Shown piece after piece: positions 12,595 to 24,532 of a DNA stretch of 64,000 nt. Position 1 is the stretch's first letter; each line of letters opens with the position of its first letter. The stretch lies in NCBI GenBank assembly GCA_023846275.1, contig CM043877.1:14243107-14307106 (forward strand), read 5' to 3'. The position numbers and the translations under genes were made by a program. The notes beneath the pieces are model-generated. The model had not been told where the DNA came from, searched no databases, and worked only from the letters and a program-made list of their open reading frames with translations. The DNA comes from Vanilla planifolia (taxonomy: Eukaryota > Streptophyta > Magnoliopsida > Asparagales > Orchidaceae).

Positions 12595-12905
12595 TATATC
12601 ATGTCCCTAATCCTATTAAGTAGTCTGAGTAGATGAAAAATGTCAGTAAACCAAAGATTTTAGGTTCCATTCACCATGGGTTCATACTTAGAGAGTTTTT
12701 GTTAGTGCTCCATGAAGATGTTTGTCATATATTGTCAATGTTTTCCTTGGTTGTATGACTAGGATATTATCCATAATAATAATGTCGACACTTATATCTT
12801 AAGGAAGAATGGAAAATTTGTGACAACATCTTGGTAAACCTAAAAATAGTTCTAGTATCACATCAACAAAATCCCATTTATTTGTAGAAAAGGAAAAAAT
12901 TATAA
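12595..12905 (-). repeat. Repeat A, copy 1, right part
   Basis: The reverse complement matches 28690-28995, including the blocks TCTACAAATAAATGGGATTT and CATACAACCAAGGAAAA. It directly continues 7995-9406 once the solo LTR is removed. It has no recognised coding content. Confidence 0.85.
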
Positions 12906-13359
12906 TATCTTGGATTAGAAAGAATTTGAGAATAAAAGTTTCAACAGTAGCATTTTTTAATTCTTTGGTATAGGCCTCAAAGTGTTGAAGAATTAGGTTT
13001 TGTGCATCAAAGATTTAAGAATTTGCTAGAAGAAGATAAGGACATACTTCTTGATGACCTTCAAACTCAATTACTATCTATCAAAATATTTAACATACTA
13101 GACTTGCTTCCTAGTTTATCATTATTGAATTGAATAAATTAGAATGAACCTTAAAGAAGACCCAAAGTTTTAGAGGAAAATCTATAATCATTGGGAGAAG
13201 ATTTTATTAGTGATAGATTAAGTCTATGTGCTATTCAACATTATTGGTGCATGCAAAAGATTAAACTTAGAGAAAGCATAAAAATAATAAAATAATAAAT
13301 AACTATAAAATATTTTCACCCTATTCTTAAGTTTTTAGAATGGACATGAAGTGTGGAAC

Positions 13360-14449
13360 TATAATATTGCCTAAGATAGATTTGTTGAGTAACTAGTATT
13401 AAATTAGAATCAAAGAAGAGAACAAGTAGAAGATGACTTTAATGCAAAAATAAGCATGTGCCAATTTATGTTTCTAATGTGCAAAGGAATTGTCACTTTG
13501 TTGATTAAAGACTTAAGTAGAAGACGACTTTCATGTTTTGTGAGGTAAACATTGATATTTGGGAAAATAGAGAAATAAAGATGTTATGTATTTTAGAAGA
13601 GACTAAAAAACTCAACAAGAAATGTAATTGCTTATATTAAATTTATTTCTTATAAAGTTTTAGTTGAAGTAGCATTAAAAATATAGAAAAGCTAAATAAT
13701 TACAAAGGCAAGAAAAGTGATTAATAAAAAGAAAGTAGTTTTTTCTTCATAAAGAGGATAGAAACTTGAGACTTTAACCTCTTGAATAGGATCTTAAATT
13801 ACAAGGACTAGAATTATGACAATTTTTAATGCTAATATGTAGTTATTATCATAAAAAAGAAAGTAGGAAGAAAGTTCTTGAGTGTTTTTCTTGTGAAGGA
13901 TTTGGCCATTATGCTAAAGAGTTTTGACAAGTGTTAGGGAAATCAACTATTGGAAGAAACAAAAAAGGTTGAGTATTTACACATAAGAATTTATTATAGA
14001 TGGACCAAAGTTCAATACTACAATTAAAGTTAAGGGTCAAATTCTGACATATCAACCCCTATTAGACATCAAATATATGTTATTAATTAGAAGAAAGATC
14101 CATCATTTATGAATATTATCATTAATATTTTAAAAGTTTTGAATTAACTTATGAAAGTTTTATTGATTATAAAACATCACATTCATCCATCTCAATCACA
14201 ATAGTTATGAACATGATAGTTTATTAGTGTAACTTAGAATCACTCTTGTTACATTGCCCATAAGAAAAGAAATAACAATAAACAATCACAACAAAGAAAA
14301 AACAATGGAAAAGCATGTAACTCAAAATTTATTATAATTGAAATAAAAGAATTTGATATTATTATAAGGATTAATAGCTTTTCATTATCTTTACTTTGAG
14401 ACAAATTGTTGTAATAGGTTATTAGAAGCCATTACAATAATTGCTTTTG
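13360..14449. repeat. Repeat B, copy 1, left part
   Basis: The reverse complement matches about 54850-55740, and the leftmost 110 bases (13400-13510) also match 63370-63480 in inverted form. It contains the zinc-knuckle remnant at 13883. Two later insertions (14450-16240 and 16846-18511) split this copy of repeat B. Confidence 0.75.
13883..13924 (+). pseudogene. Retroelement gag-like zinc knuckle remnant (CCHC, last Cys lost)
   Basis: The plus-strand frame reads ECFSCEGFGHYAKEF and then a stop. The spacing C-X2-C-X4-H-X4 fits the CCHC knuckle of retroelement gag proteins, which binds the element's RNA. The last cysteine position is Phe (TTT, one base from TGT). The inverted copy near 55360-55415 has the same block with further losses (second Cys to Arg, His to Tyr). 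The rest of the protein could not be followed through the stops, so Copia and Gypsy origin cannot be told apart. Confidence 0.6.
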
Positions 14450-16240
14450 ATAGTTTAACATTTGACAAGTATTATATCTTTATTTTTTGCTTTAAGACTA
14501 TAATATATAAATTCCTTTTATTTTAAAAAGGAATTTAAAGTTGCTAATTATGTGATTGTTCATTTGGTTCTAAGGAATAATTAGGGTGTTTAAAACAAGA
14601 ATTTTATAAAGTAAAAAGTTTTTGAATGCTCAAAAAAAAGTTTTAGATTTGAAAAAAACCTATTTTGAAATAAGTGGCTCCAAAAAGACAATAGGCACAC
14701 AATCCCTTCTATTTCACAAACCTTATCAAGTGAGATGAATGAGGAGACAACATGAATTATTATTTATCATAATATGATAACCCAAAATTAGAGGTACCAA
14801 AGGTACTAACACGCTTTATTTTGAAGATGTGTGTATCACCATATAAGAACTTCAATGTATTGATTTAGATCTCTTGGATTAATACCATAGCCATGATCTA
14901 TTCTCGTAGATGAAGAGTTACACCCAATTAGGAGAATTAGTATAGTAGAACTTAGAGATGCCAAAGGTTATCATGCTAGACATAACCCAATTTAAGCTTA
15001 AAGTTGTTCACAAATAGTAATTAAGGGATATATTGTAAATATATTTGATTAGTTAATAATTCATTTTTATGAGTATTCAAGAAAGGCTATATGGATTGTT
15101 GCATGAACTGAGCAATGTACATGTGACCAATTGGTATCCGACACACTAGTGCTTAGGTTATCTCACAAAAAAGTGTGTTAGATAGCATGGTGCAAGCATT
15201 ACAATGGCATGCCAAACTATAATGTAGGATGTGTAATAACACGCTGGGCATCTTAGCATGTCCAACACATAGAATGAGTGGTGAAAAGTAATGTGTAAGA
15301 AGTAGGACATGTGCATAGTGTGTGACATAATGTTAGGTGGGAGATCCACTACTTCACGTGTACTATGCATGCCTATTGGTACACGTATTATGGAACTTAG
15401 ATTAGGGATAAGCATATAGTTCACTCATTTGTAACAGGTAATGCACATAGATGTGCACCGTTTCACGACCACAAACTCTGAAATGTCCATGTTGAAGTAC
15501 AATACAAGCTACACATAGGGAATAAAAAAATCAACTATATTGTTATAAAAAATAACAATAATATATATAACCAAGCCTTTATAAAAGTAGAGAAGGGTGG
15601 TGAAGCAAGACATTTTCAACTTTTGGCACAAAAAATATTTTCTTTATTCTTTTAGTTTTCTTTATCACTATCATCTTTATAAAACAATTGTAATTGTTAA
15701 GTAAGAATTATTATTGAGAGATTAAAATAAAATTTCTCATTAATAGATCAAAAAAACTCTAATTGGATGGAGTAGTCAACAAAGTATTCAAACTATTAGG
15801 GTTGAAAAAATTATTAACTAGGCATTATCATAAGGTCTCCTTAGTTGTGATCATCAGTTTATGGGTCGACATTCAGGTCTCACACTCTGTAAATTAAAAA
15901 TTTGGACCACCACATATAAGTGGGTTGGCTATTTAGATTGGGTTTCTATAATAATTATTAACCTCACAATTTGTTCTTACATTCTCTTTATGTTAGATGT
16001 ATTAATTGTTTTTATATTTTAATATTTTAGTCTTATCTCATATAAAGTTTTTTACTTATGAGAAAACAATTCTATATATTATGACTATGAATGTCATTAT
16101 AGTTATGCTATATTGAGTATTTTATCACTAAAGTTTTTTTTATATTATATTGAGTTTTTTACACTTGTTATGTCAATGCATTTAATAAATTTTTTAAACT
16201 TATTCTCTTTTCATTTTATTTTTTTCTTTTAAATTTTTCC
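14450..16240. mobile_element. Insertion in repeat B, probably LTR-element derived
   Basis: The inverted copy (about 54800-54850) runs directly from sequence matching 14430-14450 to sequence matching 16240-16300, so this 1.8-kb block is an insertion in copy 1 or a deletion in copy 2. At 15570-15770 an AT-rich stretch with CTTTATAAAAG followed by a leader-like region resembles LTR promoter and leader structure. No coding domain was recognised and the ends are approximate to about 20 bases. Confidence 0.45.
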
Positions 16241-16845
16241 CCTAAGTAGCTTAGCTTTTTTTAAAATTCTTCTTTTATTTTATTTTCTCTTATTCTTGTA
16301 TTTATTTTAATTTTTAATTTTCACCATCTTCTAACTTGCTTCTATTATTACAAATACTCTCACATCACTCTAAATAAATTCCAATTAATTCTTGCCTCCT
16401 TTTGTGTTTCTCCTATGTGAAAAAGTCTTTTTCTCTTTTATGTGCTAGTTTAAGGTGGTTGATTTTCACGTAAAAGTATTCTGGATTTGATATTCACTCA
16501 ATTCCACATTTGTAGACCTCAGTTATAGGGATTTGTTTTGTATATGTGCATCATTTTGTTAATAGGTTGAGTCACAATTCGTGTTGGATTTGATCCATTC
16601 TATAGGCATTTGTGATTCTTACTTCTAGTAAGTTTCTTAACTAGCTAATTATTTCAACTTTTTCGTATTTTAAACAATTTAGGTTTCTTTATGCCTTTAC
16701 AAATTCGATTTTTACGCTTGATGTGAATGAATATCATTTCTTTGAGTTTGACTCATATTATTTAATTAATTTACATGGCATATTTTCTAACACCAATAGT
16801 CTTATATAAAAAGAATAAAAAGATTTGTTTAGCCAATATATCTAT
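16241..16845. repeat. Repeat B, copy 1, middle part
   Basis: The reverse complement matches about 54240-54800. Shared blocks include GAATGAATATCATTTCT and the matching pair ACACCAATAGTC. It is non-coding as far as can be seen. Confidence 0.8.
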
Positions 16846-18511
16846 GATTATAAAGGTAAGATTTTAAGTTATAGTTATGTTAAAATTATGTAGTTGATTT
16901 GGGAGTGCCATGGCCAAATCTTATGATCTTCAAATTAATGGTCTCAATTCACGAAATGTAACAAAAAGGATGGATTGAAGAGATTATGAAAATGATTAGA
17001 CAATATTTTTCTGAACCTATAATACACAATTCTCTTTCTTAGTTCAACAATTCATGTTTTATCAGATGTTGGTTTGCCCATTACTAATTAATTGTTATTA
17101 CTAAAAAAATATAGGTTATATATCAATGACATAAGGTTTAAGAAGGTTTGATATTGATAACCTTTGTAGTATATTAAAGAATATAAGTTAGCTAAGATGT
17201 ATTCCCTTTTTGTGCAATTGAACTATCAAAATTCCTATTTCATGTTCAATATTTTCACTTTAGTGGTGAAGTAAAGAATGATTAACTAAAAAATTGAGGA
17301 TATCTATATATTAAAATCAGAGATAGTTAAGGTTTCCTATATGCACATTTCAACATAAGTTGGTTAATGCCAACTTATTATCTCTCATATGAGGAGCAAG
17401 ATTCTATCCTTAGATACTCATTTTATTTCAATTATCAAAATAACATTTATTAAAAATGCATTAACCTTTATGCCTATCTATGCACTTCTTCACATTTATA
17501 TACTTTCCAATTTGGTGGAGGCCATTAACATGATGATGATGAGATTATTCATATGAAGTGATCTTTTGAGGCAATGAGTCATGCATTATTTTTTTCTTGG
17601 GCATAGGTATGTAGGCATAAACACCAAGGGGAAATGACCATCAAATATTACAAAACTACATAGCTACCAATTTCGTAACCGAGTTTTTAAATGATGATGA
17701 TAGTCTTTGTGATGAAGTTTTAAGGACATACATGATGTATAAGAGGATATCATTAGGGTAAAGTCTTATGGGAAGCTGATCTATGAAAGCAAAGGTGATT
17801 AAATGACACATGTACTAACGAGTAAGAAATGACAACAAAATTTTCACTCTTAATGACCCTTAGATATATTTCACTCCTTTGGACAAGTGCTCAAACTTCT
17901 CCTATACTAAGACCATGAAACAAATGATTTCTATTAAATAATTACTAGTTTAGAGGCAACAGAGTTACCAAATAATATAAGAGTAGTTTGGTTGAGAAAT
18001 TTTTTTTTGTATAATATGTTGATATGTTCACTTCAATTTGAAGAACTGTTTAACTTTGGACCCATTAAATCTCTTCAAAACATCACTTTCACTCTAATAA
18101 ATAAGAGTATGAAAGCTGGTTTCATAACATCAAAATCTAGTCTCAAATGATATTTTTTCTTTTGGTGTAAATGAATACCCAAACATACATGCATGTTTAA
18201 CATATTATGACTTAATAGATCACCATCTTTTGGGAAGTGGATATAATAATAAATTAAAAAGTTATACAAGATGGATATTAATTTATTATGGTTTGAAAAT
18301 CATTAACTAAAAACAATTAGTTTGATCATATTTAATAAACAATCACTTATATTGATGCAAATACAAGTTATGATACATTCTTAATATGATACTCTTTTGT
18401 GTCACATAATATTTTTTTTATTATGTGTAATTTGACAACAATAACCAAATCTAAATCTAATAAATGTTGATTGTTTTAGAAAGTATCATCATGATGTCAA
18501 ACGATATCCCT
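16846..18511. mobile_element. 1.67-kb insertion in repeat B with 8-9 bp target duplication
   Basis: TATATCTAT at 16837-16845 and TATATCTAC at 18512-18520 flank a block absent from the inverted copy, where the single sequence around TATATATCTACATAATTC (54230-54260) is uninterrupted. An 8-9 bp duplication fits hAT-like or Mutator-like DNA transposons, or a LINE. I see no terminal inverted repeats: the left end reads GATTATAAAGG and the right end ATATCCCT. A 64-residue minus-strand frame (18075-18269) has no recognised domain. Confidence 0.6.
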
Positions 18512-19473
18512 TATATCTACATAATTCTATAATTGCAGAGTTTGTATGACACATATAAAAAAGTAAATCACATCTTTTAAAAACATTATAAAATTAAATA
18601 TATAATAAATAAGAACTAAAATACAATCACAAAAATAAATACAAAAAATAAAGACATACATATTTCAATAACTCCACCACACTTCTTCCACTTACATTTT
18701 CATCAATCAAATGACTAAAGGAATACAATTTTTGCACACTAAGCTCATAAGAGATCTACACATCAACTTAAAAAAAATACACAAAATAAAAACAATTCTT
18801 CAAAATTTATCAATAAGAAATCGCTTAAAATAAGATTAGTAATAAAACACACCACTTGAAAAAGATTTCTAAGTTTATAAATCTGATTAAAGATGCCACA
18901 ATAATCAATGAACAAAAGTACAAAATCAAATGATAAATTAAAATATTCAAAATAAGATTAAAACTTCTATTACATATTTTAAGAATAAAAATTACTTTAA
19001 AATGTTTTAACATAATTCTTTTAATGAATAATAATATCTAAATTATATTATCATCTATCAATACCACCTATAAGATACTCCAATCAAATATTACCTAAAA
19101 ACAAAATCACAACAAATACATTTTGCTATAACATTTTTTGAAGTTTTTGTTCATACTAATGCCTTAGTACTTCGCAAATGTATTGAAATATGTCAAAAAG
19201 ATGACAAGATATAAGAAGCATCCTTGCAAGTACAAAGCAAAGCTAAACAATGAAGCTTTAAATGCGTAATTGTTAATTGTACGAAATAAGTGGACCTCAA
19301 TCATTTGATTCAAATACTCAGAAACTCATTTAACGATTATAATGAGTTAAGCATTTCATCAAACACCTTAAGTTGTATAATTTCATAACATAAAAAGTAA
19401 TACATAAGTCAACACAAATAGAACAAACTCCTACCTTATATCAGAACTAATGCGATAGAAAGACTAGTATTCT
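18512..19473. repeat. Repeat B, copy 1, region downstream of the RNR2 pseudogene
   Basis: Matches 52755-54235 in inverted form. It includes the former 3' untranslated region of the RNR2 gene (blocks CTGATATAAGG and TCAAATGATT) and AT-rich DNA beyond it. Sharing of this flank is the main evidence that the two RNR2 copies arose by segmental duplication. Confidence 0.85.
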
Positions 19474-20420
19474 TCAAAAATTATCATCCATGCAGAAATT
19501 ATGGATGGCACCATTTTCATTCAAGCTTGACATAACCTACACCTTCTGATACTCATTGACTCTCTTTTAAAAGAAGTTGGTCCTTCCTTGGAGCGAGATG
19601 AGCTCCATCCAATCGAAGGGATTCAAAGCGTCGTACATCTTGCTGCTGTTCAATGCCCCAAGAAGCCAACCGGCAACAAACTCGATGTACTGACTGATCA
19701 AAAGGCGTTCATTCCGACAAGGGCGTAAGGAAGGGCATCACAAATAAATTCTTTTTCAATTTCAACAGCATCAGCGACAATCTCCCGAAGTCTTTCCTCG
19801 GAGAGCTTGGTGTTAAGAAGGCTGCACAGGAGATAGGAGAAATCATTGTGAAGGCCTTCTTCCCGAGAGATCGGCTTGATGGAAAACGTGAGTCCGGGCA
19901 TAAGCACGTGCTTCTTGAGCCAGAATATCGCACACGTAGAAGCTACCAGAGAAGAAGATTCCCTCGACGCAGACAAAGGCAAGAAGGCACTCTACGAATG
20001 TTTCAGATGCGTTGATCCATCGAAGCGCCCACTCGACCTTACGTGCGACGCAGGGGATTCTTGATTGCATGCAAAAGGAGGGATTTTGCAGTAGAGTCCT
20101 TCATGTAGGTCTCGAGGAGGAGGCTGTACATCACCAAGTGAATGTTCTCGATGGCGATCTGGAATCCGTAGAAGGCCCAAGCCATGGGAAGCTACATCTT
20201 GCACAGGAAGCGCCCAACAAGATTCTCGTGAATGATGCTATCCGAGGTCTTGCGAGAGGTCGATCTCATCTGCGGTCCAGAAGGAGGCCTTAGCTCTCTT
20301 GTACATCTCCGATATTTGTGGGAAACAGATCAGGAACATGTTGAAATGGTCGGGATTGAGGAGCAAGGAGTTGCTCGTCACACTCCTCGTGATAAGTGGA
20401 TGGAATCATTGACATAACTG
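19474..20420 (-). pseudogene. RNR2: Ribonucleotide reductase small subunit (R2) pseudogene, copy 1
   Basis: The minus strand encodes, in pieces, an almost full-length class I ribonucleotide reductase small subunit. This enzyme carries the di-iron tyrosyl radical used to make deoxyribonucleotides. Recognisable pieces in order are [41 protein letters not shown] then [94 protein letters not shown], and a C-terminus ending HNFCMDDNF before the stop at 19474. The ENIH and EGLH iron-ligand motifs and the adjacent Tyr remain. It is dead: stops and frameshifts throughout, plus a deletion of about 90 bp after DLSQDL. No intron interrupts it. A 94-residue open piece (19698-19982) is the longest fragment. 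Confidence 0.93.
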
Positions 20421-21737
20421 AGGACACGGTAATTTAAATTTGATCTGGGAGCGGGAGGGGAAGGAGTTCGGTTGTGTCGAGAGACAACATGATCCACAAA
20501 TTAAAAAAATCCTAAAAAATAGACATTTATAATAATTTCTAATAGAAAAAATAAGTAAAATAAAAAATTCAATTCTAGTAAGAGATGTGAAAGACAAAAA
20601 AATTATTTTAAAGAAAGTTTAAACATGATAAGAACAAAACATTATTCTAACTTATAATAGATCTATAAAAATAAACATTATAGGTACAAAATTAAAAATA
20701 AGATAAATTTAGAAAATTTATCATAAAATTAAATGTATTATACAAATATTTTAAAAAATATTAACCTTATTTTAAAAAGAAATCTGCATGAGATATTATC
20801 CTCGAAATAACCCAAAACTAAAAATAACAAGAACAATCAAGTTTATGATATATCAATTAAAGAAATAAGAATATGCTATTGATAGAGAATGTAAAAATTA
20901 ATAAAATCATTTTTTTAATAAAATTGATAAGAAAAAAATTAAAAATAATAAAAATAAATGTTAGGCTTAAATGGTAGTAACAGACATATGAAATTAACAA
21001 AGGACATTGTTGTCATCAAAATAACTAGTCATTAAAATAGATGTATGAAGATGAACAAAATAAATCATAAATATTCATCTATAAATCTACTATATGTCAA
21101 ACTCGTTTGATTTTTATGAGATAGTGAAATTTTAATAGAGTTTAAAAAGGAAATCAGCTATGTTTTCTAGCAAAAATATATTAAAAATAAAAAACCCAAT
21201 TAGTGCTAACCATGGGATTGAATCCTTAATTTGTTTTATGAAGCATATAGTTAAGAATGGGGCTAGCAATGCAAACTTACTTAAATGTTGAAGGATATAT
21301 GTGTAAAATACATTATATTGTTATTAAGACTATTCTATATTATCAATGATGCATAGAAATTTAGAAAAAAAAAATTGGCAAACATTATTGGGTGGTGATT
21401 CAAACTTATCATTGGCGTGTAACAATTTGTGTGTGTTATTTAAATAACAATTCATTTATATTTTGATTTATATAGGTACTTAATTTGTTTGTTATATTTT
21501 AGTTGAACATTCTCTTCAAAATGTGTTTATTAATGTAAACGCATTTTCAATTTTGTTAAGTACAAAATAATATATTGTCACAAAAAAATCTAAAAAAATA
21601 ATTTAAAAATAATTATTTTTGTTAAAATTGATTCTAAAAGAAAAAAATATTTATTGGGTGATATAATCGATGACTAAACTTACTCTTATAATCAATATTA
21701 TACTTTTTTATATGATTATTTTACTAATTTCTTAATA
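20421..21737. other. AT-rich DNA between the RNR2 and atpA pseudogenes
   Basis: Homology with repeat B copy 2 stops at the RNR2 N-terminus (20420 here, about 51768 there). The next 60 bases are GC-richer (GAGCGGGAGGGGAAGGAG) and might be old upstream sequence of RNR2. After that I see only low-complexity AT-rich DNA. Confidence 0.5.
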
Positions 21738-22190
21738 ATTATTAAGAATTAGTCCCATTTGAAGGGGCCTGTATATGGAACGTCTCGACATAATAACTAA
21801 ATAATACCTTGAGCAAGAGATTCAATTTATCGAGATTCAAAAGATGAAATTTCATCTTTATCATCAATAGGTTTAGTTAGAGCATTTACAACCTGACCCA
21901 AATAAGCCTCACTTGGAGGGATATGGGTAGTTTTTCCTATTGCTTTTACAAAACTACCCTCTTTGATCATCAAATCATCGCTCATTAATACAACACCAAT
22001 ATTATCTCATTCCAAATTCAAAACAATACTTATTGTACCCACTTCAAATTTTATTAATTCGCCTGTAATTACTTCATCAAGTCAACAGATATGAGCAATA
22101 CCATCACCCACTTGAAATATTATACCCACATTCAAAATCAACTAAATATGTTGTCTCAAAAATATTAAAATCTTCTTAATAAAATTATCA
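21738..22190 (-). pseudogene. atpA: Plastid-derived atpA fragment (ATP synthase CF1 alpha), nuclear insert
   Basis: The minus strand translates in one main frame to pieces of the chloroplast ATP synthase alpha subunit N-terminal region. In order these are [81 protein letters not shown], and SRRSIYRPLQMGLI at the end. About 150 residues of the roughly 500 are covered, without the nucleotide-binding P-loop. There are several in-frame stops and missense changes, and AT content is raised to the level of the surroundings. It is best read as old plastid DNA moved into the nucleus (NUPT). A mitochondrial atp1 origin is less likely from the wording of these blocks. Confidence 0.85.
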
Positions 22191-22543
22191 TAAAACTTTT
22201 TTACACATTTATTTTGAAAATAAAAAAGTATCTACTCAAGGTAATCATGCATGTTGAAATTTTTTCATGTACCATCTTATAAGTATATTTGGATGTTGGC
22301 CAAAATCAAATTTTAAACTTAGTTATATTTTTAAAGTGTAATATTGGCACAAAAAATTATATTTTTTTTATTGAAAGCCATGCATTTGGTGATAACATGT
22401 TAATGGATACATTTTTGAATTTGTTTTGCTTGGTCATATATCTAGTATGATATTCTAACAAAAACTACATATATTTATCAAACCAAACTTAATAATTAAA
22501 TATTATTTTTTACTTTTTATTTATTATTATATTTTTTCATATC

Positions 22544-22607
<64 letters not shown>

Positions 22608-22829
22608 CATATATGAATTATTTTAATATCTTATTACATAAATGCATAAAAATGTATTTTTATATCTTATTATATAAATGCAAAAACACACACTTATATT
22701 CACAACCCGCACACATATGCTCTTGTATACTTACACTTACACTTACATACGTTAACACACATATATTTATTCATGTATATATATATATAATATTTTAAAT
22801 ATATGCACAAATATACATAGATATATATA
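22191..22829. other. AT-rich DNA with TA-rich simple sequence
   Basis: Contains the microsatellite at 22547-22603, and beyond it a stretch rich in ACACAT and TATATA that looks like a decayed dinucleotide array (22680-22810). No coding content was seen. Confidence 0.6.
22547..22603. repeat. (AT)n microsatellite
   Basis: About 28 uninterrupted AT dinucleotides. It lies about 230 bases left of repeat C. The other copy of repeat C is also preceded by a simple repeat, (GT)n at 48914-48932, so a purine-pyrimidine tract probably existed before the duplication. Confidence 0.95.
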
Positions 22830-24043
22830 ATAAAATATAATTTTTATCATATCATTTTTGATGAATATCTAAAAAGAGAATAAATCTTCTTGAAAATTAT
22901 CTCCAATTATAAGCTTCTCCTCTTCAACATTCTTAAGCTTATCATGTTTTTCCGCCATTAATGACACACTAAAACTAGATAAATTCAAAGCATATGAAAT
23001 TATATTATTCTTAGTAATAACATTGACATGGTATTTGCTTTCTCAATATTCTTTTTGCTCATTTGTCTCTTCTTTGGGATATAATTTCATAAAAAATCTA
23101 TTTGCATGTCAGTTTTCAATAATGATATACAAAAGCTTTATAAGTGTTGAAAGGTAACTTTAGAATTTTTTCCTTCGTTTTTTGCAATAATGGCATCTCT
23201 TCTCAACTATGGTTCTTCTTAATAGAAATTACAAAAAGTACTTGTGTGTAAAAAAAAGTAAAGCAATTGACGATGAGTTTGTGCACATAAAATAAGATTA
23301 GTCATAGTAAAAAAGAAAATAAAAAATAAGTTCAAGTTACCTTTATAGGATTAATAAATCATAGATCTATAAATTATATTTTTTGAACTTTTTAAACCTT
23401 TCTATCATTAATTTAAATGACTAGGGAATCCACTTTTATAAGTGCTAAGAGATGAAAGTGCTATTTCTACAATAGATATCTCTCATTTCAAATTCAAGAC
23501 ATGAGATTTTTTAAATTTAGATAACTAAAATCATTAATGTATCTTTGAACTTTTTTATTTCTTTATTTTGATATTAAGCTTAAATGAAATTCATTAGGAT
23601 TTGTATGTTAAAATTTGAATTAGTTTTAAATTAAGTTTGATTATCTTTTGTTTTATTTGTTTTATTTTTTGTATATCTTCATATTTTATAGAGATAAATC
23701 TAAATTTATAAAAAATAATAAAATTTAGCATCAACTGTATGAATGATAATAATTTTTTATTAGAAAAATATTATTAATTATTTTGATGCAAGTAATGGTG
23801 TTTAAGGGAAGGCACAAATGACAACATATCTTATCTCTTTAAAAATGATGTAAAAAATCCACATTTCTTTATTCTAGTGGTTAAGCCCTTCCAATTGTGT
23901 CATTCCTTTTACTCTCTTTTATTTCTTCTCTATCTTTTACTAACCTTTAGATTTTAAGCCTTCAATCCCCTATTCTCCATTTATCACATCCTTTTGCTCT
24001 TTAATGTAATAAAAAACTTCAACTCATCAAAAACCTTCTTATA
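22830..24043 (+). repeat. Repeat C, copy 1 (direct copy at 48951-50145)
   Basis: Matches 48951-50145 in the same orientation over about 1.2 kb, from TAAAATATAATTTTTATCAT to AACTCATCAAA. Shared blocks include GGGATATAATTTCATAAAAA and TGTATGTTAAAATTTGAATT. No frame of note and no terminal repeats were seen, so its class is unknown. Confidence 0.88.
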
Positions 24044-24532
24044 AGAGAGATAGTTGAGTAGATTTAAGAAACTAATACCACAAAATTGTATATAAGTTTA
24101 TGATGGAACATGGTGTTTTGTTCTAGCAAAAGATCGTAGATCTAACAAAAGTCACAGGGCACAAGTAGTGCTGCCACAAAGCAATTTGGATGTCAAACAA
24201 AGGAAAGATTTTTTTACCATTGTTTGATGAAGTAGACATAAATAAGCTAAAAATACCCACAAAACAATAAAACCAATAAAAATGCATGCTCTATGGTTTC
24301 CAAGCTATGACACCGCTATGGAGAGAAATTGTTATAAAAGTAATATTCCACTTTTAGAGATATTCAAAGGTAAGAACCTTATTATGACACGCTCCACAAG
24401 AAGGCACAAATTCTAAATTTTCTTTCAACTCTCCAAGCCTAGGTGCCAAATACTCCATCAACACTAACAAGGCTATTATACAAGAGAACTATGCAAGAAT
24501 AAAGGTGTTTGAAAGCTACAAGACTAAGGCAT
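24044..24532. other. Non-coding spacer, possible retroelement debris
   Basis: A stretch of middling GC content between repeat C and the LTR at 24533. The minus strand has short frames with a loose LINE-like look, too weak to call. Confidence 0.3.

Noticed and set aside
19474-20420. RNR2 copy 1 as a possible working gene
   Set aside because: Several frame changes, stops and a roughly 90-bp deletion are visible. The longest intact piece is 94 residues of a protein of about 330-340.
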